The notes beneath the pieces are model-generated. The model was not told where the DNA came from and searched no databases. It saw nothing but the letters and a program-made list of their open reading frames with translations. The position numbers and the translations under genes are program-made. From NCBI GenBank assembly GCA_002385545.1, contig DGDR01000245.1, positions 1 through 56,199 on the forward strand: DNA of 56,199 bases. The letters run 5' to 3'. Of the stretch, positions 7,717-16,359 are shown one piece after another. Each line of letters starts with the position of its first letter. Position 1 is the first letter of the stretch. The stretch comes from Clostridium sp. UBA3947. Its GTDB lineage: Bacteria > Bacillota > Clostridia > Clostridiales > Clostridiaceae.

Positions 7717-9150
7717 TTAAATCTTAAATACGGTATCAAGGAGAGCTATTTTACCTTCAATAAGTTCATCTATTCGTTTTACATACTCTCCAATATCTTT
7801 CAAATTTGCAAATCGTTCTATTCTGTTTTCTTCAGGGAAAACAACCTTAGTAGAGGCATCTGCTCCTAAGGCTATAATTGATTGATTTTCTTCCATAATT
7901 TTTATGTTATAAATACATTCTAAGCCCCTTTTAGTATAGCCTATATTCTCCATATTTCCTACCATATTTTTTTGCCTATAAAGATAATATGGTATCATTC
8001 CTAATTCTTCGGCGGTTTTTCGTGTATAGCTAAACATTTTATTAAGTTCTTCTATGCTAAGATTACTAGAATATTGATTATTTACTAAAGCCTCATGTAG
8101 CTTAGAAGCACGCTTTATGGACATTCCATGAACAGTAAGGCTTTCAGGCTTTAACTTTGCTATTTCCTTGCAGGTCATTTCTATTTCCTCTAGCCCTTCA
8201 CCAGGAAGTCCTACTATAATATCCATATTAATATTATCAAAGCCTAAGCTCCTAGCCAAATTATACTTTTCTTTAATATTATCAACGGTATGAATCCTGC
8301 CTATAGCCTTAAGAGTTTTATCATTCATGCTTTGAGGATTTATACTTATTCTTGTAACCTTATACTGCTTCATAGTGCGTAGCTTTTCTTCTGTAATACT
8401 ATCTGGTCTTCCTGCTTCGACGGTAAACTCTTTTACCTCAAAACCCTTCACAAAGGCATTATATATACTTTCCATAACATTAGAAAATTGAACATTATTA
8501 ACGGAGGTAGGTGTACCTCCTCCAAAATAGACACTTTCTATGGTCAAATTATTTTCTCTTATGTATTCTGATAAAGCTTTAATTTCTTTATTTAATGCTT
8601 CTATATAGGCTTCTACAAGCTGTTCCTTTCCCCTAATCCCATTTGCAGCAAAGGAACAGTAGGCGCATCTTGTGGGACAGAAAGGCATACCAATGTATAC
8701 ACTGATATTTCTTTTATCATTATACAGGTATTCCTCTTGATTCTTAGCAACCTCATAGCATAGTTTAGCCTTTTCCTCTGAGGTCTGATAATGTTCCTTA
8801 TAATAATTAATTATATCTCTTAATTGGTAATTATTTTTAATCAACCTTGCGGCTATTTTGGTTGGCCTTATGCCTATTAAGGTGCCCCAGGGATGGATAC
8901 TCCCTGTTTTTTGAGCAAAAAAATTATATATGGCTAATTTAATATTCTCTTTTATAGTATATTTCTCATTAATAGTATAACTATAATTATCTTCCTTACC
9001 CTCAATTAAAACCGTTTCATTGTTAATTATTATAGAGTAATCTACAGAAGCATCTGAATATTTCACATCCTTATAAGGAAAAAATATCTTCACAATTTGG
9101 AAAACATCATATTTATAGGTTTCATTATTTATGCTTAAATTAATGCTCAT
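7717..9150 (-). CDS. hemZ: HemZ-type radical SAM protein
   Basis: This 477-residue member of the HemN-like radical SAM superfamily is annotated in Firmicutes as oxygen-independent coproporphyrinogen-III oxidase/dehydrogenase HemZ. The CX3CX2C cluster motif (CPTRCAYCSF) is near residue 160, followed by VYFGGGTPTS and VEAGRPDSI. The first 140 residues form the HemZ-specific N-terminal region with GIRPTKIA. HemN-family members include heme chaperones and other enzymes, so a porphyrin substrate is not proved, and there are no other heme genes in the window. It sits between the MBL hydrolase and hisS in one tightly packed operon. Confidence 0.88.
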   Translation of the reverse strand: MSINLSINNETYKYDVFQIVKIFFPYKDVKYSDASVDYSIIINNETVLIEGKEDNYSYTINEKYTIKENIKLAIYNFFAQKTGSIHPWGTLIGIRPTKIAARLIKNNYQLRDIINYYKEHYQTSEEKAKLCYEVAKNQEEYLYNDKRNISVYIGMPFCPTRCAYCSFAANGIRGKEQLVEAYIEALNKEIKALSEYIRENNLTIESVYFGGGTPTSVNNVQFSNVMESIYNAFVKGFEVKEFTVEAGRPDSITEEKLRTMKQYKVTRISINPQSMNDKTLKAIGRIHTVDNIKEKYNLARSLGFDNINMDIIVGLPGEGLEEIEMTCKEIAKLKPESLTVHGMSIKRASKLHEALVNNQYSSNLSIEELNKMFSYTRKTAEELGMIPYYLYRQKNMVGNMENIGYTKRGLECIYNIKIMEENQSIIALGADASTKVVFPEENRIERFANLKDIGEYVKRIDELIEGKIALLDTVFKI

Positions 9151-9170
9151 TTTATCTCCTCGATAATCAG

Positions 9171-9779
9171 TTAAAAGAATGGATTGTATTGCTCTTCATT
9201 ACCAATGGTAGTTTCTTCTCCATGTCCAGGCAATACTGTAGTATTTTTAGGTAAAATCATTAGCTTAGTCTTTATACTATTTACTAGAGTCCCATAATCT
9301 CCGCCATAAAAGTCTGTACGACCAATACTTCTATTAAATAGGGTATCACCACTAAATAATATACTATCTACATAAAAGCAAACTCCCCCCGGTGAATGAC
9401 CTGGAGTTTTAATGCAGCTTATTTTATTTTTGCCTAGTTCAAGCACAGTATCTTCAGTTATAAAGTCATTTATGGAACCATCATATGCTTCCATATAAAA
9501 TAATTCACTCTCTTTATAATGTATTAACTCATAATCTTCCTTTGCAATAAATACTGGAACCTTATATTTATTTTTCAATGCCATAGCTGCTCCTGTATGA
9601 TCAAAGTGACCATGAGTTAGCAAAATATATTTAACCTTTGCCCTATCTTTCTCTAATACAGATATTAATTTATCCTCGTCGCCACCAGGATCGATTATGG
9701 CTGTCTCCTTTGTTTCTTCGTCAATAACAATGTAGCAATTAGTGTCCAAAGGACCTGCCGCTATTCTTACAACCTTCAT
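9171..9779 (-). CDS. Metallo-beta-lactamase-fold hydrolase (glyoxalase II-like)
   Basis: This 202-residue MBL-fold hydrolase is of the YqgX/YcbL type, related to hydroxyacylglutathione hydrolases. The binuclear-metal motif HxHxDH is THGHFDHTG at about residues 56-64, with later ligands in TPGHSPGG, FSGDTLF and LPGHGEE. The substrate is unknown; small thioesters such as acyl-bacillithiol or acyl-CoA are candidates by family. It lies between dtd and hemZ with short spacers and an SD AGGAG before the ATG. Confidence 0.9.
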   Translation of the reverse strand: MKVVRIAAGPLDTNCYIVIDEETKETAIIDPGGDEDKLISVLEKDRAKVKYILLTHGHFDHTGAAMALKNKYKVPVFIAKEDYELIHYKESELFYMEAYDGSINDFITEDTVLELGKNKISCIKTPGHSPGGVCFYVDSILFSGDTLFNRSIGRTDFYGGDYGTLVNSIKTKLMILPKNTTVLPGHGEETTIGNEEQYNPFF

Positions 9780-9788
9780 ATAATCCTC

Positions 9789-10238
9789 CTAAAAATTCTT
9801 TTTGCTATCAATTAGAAGAGTAACGGGACCATCATTAACAATATTTACTTCCATATTGGCACCAAAAATTCCCGTTTGCACTATAAGCCCTTCCTTCTTA
9901 CATTCCTCAACAAAGGCTTCGTATAATTTATTTGCTTCTTCTCCAGAGAGAGCTTCCATATAATTAGGTCTTCTACCTTTACGACAGTCTCCATAAAGAG
10001 TAAATTGAGATACTATTAAAAGTTCTCCTCCAATATCCTTAAGTGAAAGATTCATCTTTCCCTCACTATCATCAAAAATTCTTAAATTAATAATCTTATC
10101 CTTTGTATATAGTATATCTTCAATTGAATCTTCTTTAGATATACCAATAAGAACTAAAATACCTCTTCTGATTTCACCAACAATGGTACCATCTACCTTT
10201 ACATTGCTGCTAGTAACTCTCTGAACTACTGCTCTCAT
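9789..10238 (-). CDS. dtd: D-aminoacyl-tRNA deacylase
   Basis: At 149 residues this is the normal length for Dtd, which hydrolyses D-amino acids (and glycine mischarged on tRNA-Ala) from tRNA. It has the opening MRAVVQRVTSSNVKV, the SQFTLYGDCRKGRRP active-site motif (about residues 77-91) and the cis-Pro NDGPVTLLIDS motif near the C-terminus. It directly follows rel, 10 bases away, in the usual Firmicute rel-dtd pair. Confidence 0.97.
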   Translation of the reverse strand: MRAVVQRVTSSNVKVDGTIVGEIRRGILVLIGISKEDSIEDILYTKDKIINLRIFDDSEGKMNLSLKDIGGELLIVSQFTLYGDCRKGRRPNYMEALSGEEANKLYEAFVEECKKEGLIVQTGIFGANMEVNIVNDGPVTLLIDSKKNF

Positions 10239-10248
10239 TTACTCACCT

Positions 10249-12435
10249 CTAGCTCTTGGTTCTAAATACTTCAACAACTCCATCTAATCTTCTAAGTTTC
10301 TTCATTAAATCCTTTAATTCTTCTACATCAACTATCTTAAGCTTTGTATTGATTATAGCATATCCACCCTTTGAGGTTTTAGCATTCAAAGCATGAAGAT
10401 GAATTTTGCAATCGGTAATGAGCATCATGATATCTGATAATATACCATCCCTATCTTCAGCCTTTATTTGAATCTCTGCAATATAGCCGCTGGATTTGCC
10501 ACCAGACCAGCTCACTTCTACTATCTTGTTTTCAGTATCCTGTAAAAGAATTTCTGCATTTGTACAGTCTTTTCGATGAATTGATACTCCTCTTCCCTTT
10601 GTGATATAACCAATTATGGGATCGCCAGGTACTGGGTTGCAACATTTAGCAAATCTCACTAACACATTAGAAAGCCCTTTAACAATAATACCATAATCAT
10701 TGGTCTTTTTACGGGTTTTAGAGGATTTTGCAATTTGCTCCTCTATATTCTTTAGTGCAGTGGCATTATCTACTTCACCTTGCTTTTCTTCTTTATAGGC
10801 TTCCTTTAATTTGGTAACTACATTAGCTGCTATTAGTCCACCCATACCAACTGCTGCATATATATCATCAATGCCATTAAAATTATATTTCTTAAGCATT
10901 TTTTCAAGAGCCTCACCCTTGGCAATTTCACCAAAATTAAAGCCCTGTCTCTTAGCATCCTTTTCTAGAAGATCCTTACCCTTGCTAATATTTTCATCTC
11001 TTTTAGCCCTTTTAAACCAAGCTCTAATTTTACTTTTAGCCTGATTACTCTTAGCAATATTTAACCAATCCATATTTGGACCTTTTGGAGCTGTGGAAGT
11101 TAATACTTCTACTATTTGTCCTGTTTTTAAAGGATAATCTAAAGGTACCATCTTTCCATTTACCTTAGCACCAATACAACGATTTCCTATATCTGTATGT
11201 ATTTTATATGCAAAATCTATTGGTGTAGCTTCTGCAGGTAAATCTATAACTGCACCCTTAGGTGTAAAAACAAATATTTCATCAGAAAAAAGGTCAATTT
11301 TAAAGGCTTCCATAAATTCTTCTGCATCTGAAGTCTCTCTCTGCCATTCTAACATGTCCCTAATCCAGGACAATCTCTTATCAATATCGCTATCACTCTC
11401 TACACTACCCTTCTCCTTGTACTTCCAATGAGCTGCGATACCGTATTCTGCTGTTCTATGCATTTCAAAGGTACGTATTTGAATTTCAAAGGGTTTACCC
11501 TGTGGGCCTATAACTGTAGAATGAAGTGATTGGTACATATTAGGCTTAGGCATAGCAATATAATCCTTAAACCTTCCAGGTATAGGCTTATACATAGTAT
11601 GGACTATACCTAATGCTGCATAGCAATCTCTAATAGTATCTACCAAAATTCTTACTGCAGTGAGGTCAAATATTTGATCTATGGTTTTGTTTTTATTTAC
11701 CATCTTTCTATATATACTATAGAAATGCTTTGGTCTACCATCTATTTCAGCCTTAATATTAGATTTTGCGAGATTTGCTTGTAGCTGTTCTACTATTAAT
11801 CTAATATAAGCTTCTCTTTCTACTCTTTTTTCAGCAACCTTTTTCACCAAATCATAGTATTCTGCTTGATTAATATATCTAAAAGCTAAATCCTCTAACT
11901 CCCATTTTATTTTAGATATACCAAGTCTATGGGCTAAAGGTGCATATATATCAAAGGTTTCCTTAGCGGTTTCCTTTTGCTTTTGAACCGGTCTATATTT
12001 TAGAGTTCTCATATTATGAAGTCTATCTGCTAATTTAATTATGATTACTCTAATATCCTTTGTCATAGCCAACAACATTTTTCTAACATTATCAGCCTTT
12101 TGCTCCTCTTTACTCTTATATTGAATTTTGCTTAACTTTGTGACTCCTTCAACAAGATCTGCTATCTCAACGTTAAACTCTCTTTTAATATCTTCGTAGG
12201 TATATTGAGTATCTTCAACAACATCATGGAGCAGCCCTGCTGCTATAGTGTTACTGTCCATGCCCATTTCAGCTAAAATACAAGCAACTTCTGTAGGATG
12301 AGTAACATAAGGTTCACCGGATTCTCTTTTTTGTTCCTTATGGGCTTCACTGGCAAAATTATATGCTTTTTCAATTATTTCTATATTGGCATTTGCACAA
12401 TTTTTGTTAACAACATCTATTAATTTCTGCAGCAT
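10249..12435 (-). CDS. rel: Bifunctional (p)ppGpp synthetase/hydrolase Rel
   Basis: This 728-residue long RSH protein makes and degrades the stringent-response alarmone (p)ppGpp. The HD hydrolase domain is at about 25-190, with intact catalytic GLLHDVVEDT and KLADRLHNMRTL, so hydrolase activity is expected. The synthetase domain at about 230-345 includes RFKDYIAMPKPNMYQSLHST. TGS is at about 395-455, with a C-terminal zinc-finger region (RFAKCCNPVPGD) and ACT at about 655-728. SD AGAGGAG precedes the ATG. It is downstream of apt and followed closely by dtd. Confidence 0.97.
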   Translation of the reverse strand: MLQKLIDVVNKNCANANIEIIEKAYNFASEAHKEQKRESGEPYVTHPTEVACILAEMGMDSNTIAAGLLHDVVEDTQYTYEDIKREFNVEIADLVEGVTKLSKIQYKSKEEQKADNVRKMLLAMTKDIRVIIIKLADRLHNMRTLKYRPVQKQKETAKETFDIYAPLAHRLGISKIKWELEDLAFRYINQAEYYDLVKKVAEKRVEREAYIRLIVEQLQANLAKSNIKAEIDGRPKHFYSIYRKMVNKNKTIDQIFDLTAVRILVDTIRDCYAALGIVHTMYKPIPGRFKDYIAMPKPNMYQSLHSTVIGPQGKPFEIQIRTFEMHRTAEYGIAAHWKYKEKGSVESDSDIDKRLSWIRDMLEWQRETSDAEEFMEAFKIDLFSDEIFVFTPKGAVIDLPAEATPIDFAYKIHTDIGNRCIGAKVNGKMVPLDYPLKTGQIVEVLTSTAPKGPNMDWLNIAKSNQAKSKIRAWFKRAKRDENISKGKDLLEKDAKRQGFNFGEIAKGEALEKMLKKYNFNGIDDIYAAVGMGGLIAANVVTKLKEAYKEEKQGEVDNATALKNIEEQIAKSSKTRKKTNDYGIIVKGLSNVLVRFAKCCNPVPGDPIIGYITKGRGVSIHRKDCTNAEILLQDTENKIVEVSWSGGKSSGYIAEIQIKAEDRDGILSDIMMLITDCKIHLHALNAKTSKGGYAIINTKLKIVDVEELKDLMKKLRRLDGVVEVFRTKS

Positions 12436-12475
12436 AAGGTTACTCTCCTCTGTTATAAACTTTCCTTTAAAGTCA

Positions 12476-12499
12476 ATGGCTGGTTAGTCAACCAGCCAT
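12476..12499 (-). promoter_or_regulatory. Perfect hairpin in the apt-rel spacer
   Basis: ATGGCTGGTT (12476-12485) and AACCAGCCAT (12490-12499) form a 10-bp perfect stem with loop AGTC. Read towards rel it is followed by TGACTTTAAAGG, without a T-run, so it is a poor intrinsic terminator for apt. On the plus strand it is followed by CATTTTT. It lies 41 bases upstream of the rel start, so it could affect rel mRNA processing or partial read-through. Confidence 0.5.
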
Positions 12500-12545
12500 C
12501 ATTTTTCTATATTATATAATAATGAGTATTATTTTTCAATTATTT

Positions 12546-13064
12546 TTACACATCATATTGAACAAGTGAATTAATATTATATTTTTGGAGTTTTTCTCTT
12601 CCATTTAATTCTGTTAATTCTATTACAAACTCCATGGCAGCTACTTCTCCACCGGCTAATTCTACTAATCTTGCAACAGATTCAATAGTTCCTCCTGTAG
12701 CTAATAAGTCATCCACTACTGCTACTCTTTGCCCTGGCTTTATAGCATCCTTGTGTATTTCTAGACAATCACTACCGTATTCTAAGTCGTATTCAATCTT
12801 TACAGTATCATAGGGTAATTTTCCTTGTTTTCTTACTGGAACAAAGCCCACACCTAAGGCATAAGCTACTGGTACTCCAAAAATAAAGCCTCTAGCCTCT
12901 GGTCCCACAATCACATCGATATTTTTATCCTTTAAATCCTTTACTATCTCATCGATTGCGTACTTCAAAGCCTCCGCATCTTGTATTAAGGTAGTAACAT
13001 CTTTAAAGCTAATACCTTCCTTTGGAAACCCTTCAATAACTCTAATTTTATTTCTTAAATCCAT
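12546..13064 (-). CDS. apt: Adenine phosphoribosyltransferase
   Basis: This 172-residue type I phosphoribosyltransferase salvages adenine with PRPP to AMP. The PRPP-binding motif VAVVDDLLATGGTI is at about residues 116-129. The APRT-specific PEARGFIFGVPVAYALG (about 54-70) and the flexible loop VRKQGKLP are intact. It lies upstream of rel, an arrangement common in Firmicutes that couples purine salvage and (p)ppGpp metabolism. Confidence 0.97.
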   Translation of the reverse strand: MDLRNKIRVIEGFPKEGISFKDVTTLIQDAEALKYAIDEIVKDLKDKNIDVIVGPEARGFIFGVPVAYALGVGFVPVRKQGKLPYDTVKIEYDLEYGSDCLEIHKDAIKPGQRVAVVDDLLATGGTIESVARLVELAGGEVAAMEFVIELTELNGREKLQKYNINSLVQYDV

Positions 13065-13139
13065 ATTTATTCCCCCAAAATTATATTTATATATAGTAAA
13101 GTTAATTCTTTCTAAAGAAAAGCTATAAAATAAACCTTA

Positions 13140-14009
13140 CTAATTAGCCAATAGTTCATTGTTAAACTTACAAACTTCCTTAATTAAATATTTAGCTATT
13201 TGCTCAGCTCTGTAGCCATCAGTAGTTGTAAAAAGCTCCACTGCTATTTTTGCATTGTCCATTTTGCCAATAACATTAGTAGTAGGAGTTATACTTCTTG
13301 CCAGTTTATATACACTTTCTACTGATACACCATTTATATTATGTACTTTCAACAAAGCCTTGATACCATGGTTTCTAGTCTTGCTAATTTGTTTTAAACC
13401 ATCCATAACAAAAATTTCATTTTCATCTATAATAGGCTTCTTGGAAGCTAAAGTACCAATTAAAACCAAATCCCTATATTTTGCAGCATATTTCATTTCA
13501 TAATACATAGAGAGGGCTTGGGCTAGCTTATAGCTTAAACCACTATTGGACAGCTCTTTAAATTTATACAAGCATTCTTTTTGATTAGGATTAATAGTTA
13601 TAGTTTTAGTATCTGTAATATCAGTGCTATTGTTTAAAACTACTATATCAATACCCATATTCCTGCAAAGCTCTAATTGAGATGGGGACTGTACATCACA
13701 TCCAACAGTTATAACAAGTTTAGCACCTAAAAAATTAATATGATTCTTAATAGTCTCCGTCACTAAGGTATCCTCTTTGCTATCTTGGATATAATACTCT
13801 ACATCTGCGTTTAAATATTTAAACAGCAAAAAAATCAAAGAAACTCCGCAGATAGCATCGGCATTGCAGGCTCCATAGATGACAATTTTTTCTCTTTCAT
13901 TAATAGCCTTAACTGTCCTTTCCAACGCTTTACTCATATCCTTTAAAAAAAAAGGATTATATGTAGATAAAAAGTTAGGATAATTAAAAGCCTCCAAAAA
14001 CCTAGACAT
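13140..14009 (-). CDS. RecJ-like DHH-family protein with degenerate catalytic motifs
   Basis: This 289-residue protein has the size and order of a DHH phosphoesterase core and occupies the usual recJ position between secF and apt. Start Met at 14009 is chosen because GGAGGG lies 6 bases before it; an upstream Met at 14072 has no SD. Nearly every metal ligand is replaced. The first motif (normally GDYDxDG) reads GACNADA at 46-52. The aspartate normally preceding CG is Gly103. The DHH triad itself is N126-N127-S128, and the motif after IGT is ASKKP. The RecJ OB-fold C-terminus is missing. A 5'-3' nuclease activity is therefore very unlikely; a structural or nucleic-acid-binding role is inferred. 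The frame is intact and the sequence not low-complexity, so it is not a fresh pseudogene. Confidence 0.75.
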   Translation of the reverse strand: MSRFLEAFNYPNFLSTYNPFFLKDMSKALERTVKAINEREKIVIYGACNADAICGVSLIFLLFKYLNADVEYYIQDSKEDTLVTETIKNHINFLGAKLVITVGCDVQSPSQLELCRNMGIDIVVLNNSTDITDTKTITINPNQKECLYKFKELSNSGLSYKLAQALSMYYEMKYAAKYRDLVLIGTLASKKPIIDENEIFVMDGLKQISKTRNHGIKALLKVHNINGVSVESVYKLARSITPTTNVIGKMDNAKIAVELFTTTDGYRAEQIAKYLIKEVCKFNNELLAN

Positions 14010-14085
14010 AGATAACCCTCCAATAATTATAGAAAACACTTTTATTATATAGGATAATTTAGATTTTGACAATTTATTTTCGTAG

Positions 14086-14117
14086 AAAAAAAGAGAAACC
14101 TCAAAGAGGCTTCTCTA
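14086..14117 (-). terminator. Terminator after secDF
   Basis: On the minus strand AGAGAAGCCTC pairs with GAGGTTTCTCT (stem 14092-14116, loop TTT) and is followed by TTTTTTT. It separates the secD-secF transcript from the RecJ-like/apt genes. Confidence 0.92.
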
Positions 14118-14136
14118 AAGGTGCTTTTATATGCTA

Positions 14137-15021
14137 TTATGCCGCAGCCACCTTTTTCTTGTTTTTCATATTCTTAAATATTACCCACAAAGGACTTGCT
14201 ATAAATATTGAAGAATAAGTACCTGAAATTATTCCTACTATTATAGGAAGAGAAAAGTCTCTAACAGAAGGAACAAAAACATAAACAGCTACTATAGTTA
14301 GAAGGGTAGTTAATGAGGTATTAATAGATCTCTTTATAGATTCATTAATACTTATATTTGCTATCTCAGTAGAGCTCTTTCCTCTAAGCTTTTTGGAATT
14401 TTCTCTTATTCTATCAAATATAACTATAGTATCATTAATAGAATAACCAACTATTGTCAATATCGCTGCAATGAAGGATGCATTAACAGAAATACGAAGC
14501 AATGCATACAAGCTTATAGTTATAAGTACATCATGGATAAGAGCTATGATGGCAGCTAATCCGAATTTAATATCCTTAAATCTGAATCTTATATATACTA
14601 CCATAAATACGGATGCTATTAATAATGCCCAAAAAGCTTTCAATCTTATCTCATTTCCAATAGTAGCATCTCTATGCTTTACATCAACTAAAGCATTGTC
14701 TGCAAGATTATATTTATCTTTTATTTCTTTAAACATTTTATCTGCTTTTTCATTATCTAATTGATTTGACTGTATTTCAATCTGTGTTTCATTAACAGTT
14801 CTTGATGGTGTACCTGGAGCGTACTTGCTAATTATTTCATCTATATCTGCCTTGTTAGCAGTTTTACTTGCTTCTCCTAGTTCTATTGTAACAACAGTAC
14901 CACCTCTAAAGTCCACACCCTCATTAAGTCCTTTATTTACTATCATAAATATTATACCTATGGCAATCAGAGCAAGAGAAATTCCGAACCATAGCTTTGT
15001 TCTTTCGATAATCTTCAGCAT
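14137..15021 (-). CDS. secF: Protein translocase subunit SecF
   Basis: This 294-residue SecF is the membrane partner of SecD that uses the proton-motive force to pull exported proteins off the SecYEG channel. Six membrane helices are predicted. A periplasm-side first domain starts with GVDFRGGTVV, and the conserved TIVGYSINDTIVIFDRIREN is at about 195-215. Two in-frame ATGs are possible (15027 and 15021). GGGGG is 8 bases before the second and only 2 before the first, so I use 15021. It is essentially fused in translation to secD, whose TAA overlaps at 15027. Confidence 0.96.
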   Translation of the reverse strand: MLKIIERTKLWFGISLALIAIGIIFMIVNKGLNEGVDFRGGTVVTIELGEASKTANKADIDEIISKYAPGTPSRTVNETQIEIQSNQLDNEKADKMFKEIKDKYNLADNALVDVKHRDATIGNEIRLKAFWALLIASVFMVVYIRFRFKDIKFGLAAIIALIHDVLITISLYALLRISVNASFIAAILTIVGYSINDTIVIFDRIRENSKKLRGKSSTEIANISINESIKRSINTSLTTLLTIVAVYVFVPSVRDFSLPIIVGIISGTYSSIFIASPLWVIFKNMKNKKKVAAA

Positions 15022-15026
15022 GTGCA

Positions 15027-16283
15027 TTACCCCCTCTTTACTCCGAAATATGATGGCTTGCTTAATATACCAGCATTAAGTGCTAATTTCAAAAGTCTCT
15101 TGGTTACTACAATAGCTGTAAACATACTAATGGAAACACCTATAAGTAGAGTTAATCCAAAGCCTTTTACACCGCCTGTACCTATAATAAGTAATGTGGC
15201 AGCTGCAATGATTGTAGTAATATTAGAATCCAATATTGAACTCATAGCTCTATTGAATCCTAAGTCTACAGCAGATCTTGGAGACTTTCCTAATTTTAAT
15301 TCTTCTTTTATTCTTTCAAATACTAACACATTAGCATCTACTGCCATACCTATGGTTAATAAAAGACCTGCAATACCTGGTAAGGTTAATACTACATCAA
15401 ATACAACAAAAGCTAATAATACCAATAAGATGAAAACAGTTAATGCTAAAGTTGCTAACAAGCCAGGAACCCTGTAGAAAATAAGCATAAATAAAAATAC
15501 TAGAATGATTCCTATAGCTCCAGCCTTTAAGCTTTGTGGTATAGCAGCGTCTCCAATTGTTGGTCCAACGGTGTTAGTTTCTACATTTTTTAATACCACT
15601 GGTAATGCACCGGACTTAATAATACTTGCTAGCTTTTCAGCTTCTTCAACTGAGGCTTGACCTGTGATACTAGCTTCTCCATCAGTTATATGAGCTTCAA
15701 CCACAGGTGCTGAAACAACTTCATCGTCCATCTTAATAGAGATACTTTGTCCTAGATACTTTTTTGTTGCATCTGCAAATTTTTGCTTGCCAGAATTATT
15801 TAATTTTAAACTAACTACTGGTCTATTTAAATTATCCATCATAACTGCTGCATCCTTTACGTCAGAACCAGTTAACACTTCTGTTCCGTCAGGTCCTACA
15901 AAGGTAAGTTTTCCAGCTTTACTTAATGTTTGAACAATATCATTTGAATCATATCGTCCAGGAATTTCTATTCTAATTCTGTTAGTACCTTCCTTAGCAA
16001 TAACAGTTTCTGAAACCCCTAGGTTATTAATTCTTTGCTCAAGTACAACAATAGTTCTGTCTACTGCGCTTTCGTCATTGGATTCAGCGGTTGCTTCTAA
16101 TAATATACTTACACCACCCTGTAAATCCAACCCTCTTTTTATGACTTCACCAAAGGATTGTACTCTATAACCTCCAATATCAGGAGTTCCCAATATGCCT
16201 ATCACTGAAAATGCTCCTATTAATAAAATACTAATAATAAGCATTACAATACTTGACGCTTTTGTTCTTTTCTTTGTCCTCAT
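15027..16283 (-). CDS. secD: Protein translocase subunit SecD
   Basis: This 418-residue SecD has an N-terminal helix, then GLDLQGGVSILLEA (the conserved D-LQGG motif), a large extracellular P1 region at about 50-230, and five further membrane helices with TIGMAVDANVLVFERIKEEL. It forms SecDF(YajC) with the adjacent SecF and with the yajC product encoded upstream. Several residues shorter than the E. coli protein, as usual in Clostridia. An SD-like GGGG lies before the ATG. Confidence 0.96.
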   Translation of the reverse strand: MRTKKRTKASSIVMLIISILLIGAFSVIGILGTPDIGGYRVQSFGEVIKRGLDLQGGVSILLEATAESNDESAVDRTIVVLEQRINNLGVSETVIAKEGTNRIRIEIPGRYDSNDIVQTLSKAGKLTFVGPDGTEVLTGSDVKDAAVMMDNLNRPVVSLKLNNSGKQKFADATKKYLGQSISIKMDDEVVSAPVVEAHITDGEASITGQASVEEAEKLASIIKSGALPVVLKNVETNTVGPTIGDAAIPQSLKAGAIGIILVFLFMLIFYRVPGLLATLALTVFILLVLLAFVVFDVVLTLPGIAGLLLTIGMAVDANVLVFERIKEELKLGKSPRSAVDLGFNRAMSSILDSNITTIIAAATLLIIGTGGVKGFGLTLLIGVSISMFTAIVVTKRLLKLALNAGILSKPSYFGVKRG

Positions 16284-16359
16284 ATTTTTCCCCCTCTGAA
16301 CACTTCATAGGATTTATTATATTACTCAATAAATTTTTAGTCAATAACTGTTAATTATA

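Noticed and set aside
7705..9150. T-box riboswitch before hisS/aspS
   Set aside because: hisS follows hemZ by 12 bases and aspS follows hisS by 20 bases, leaving no room for a leader.
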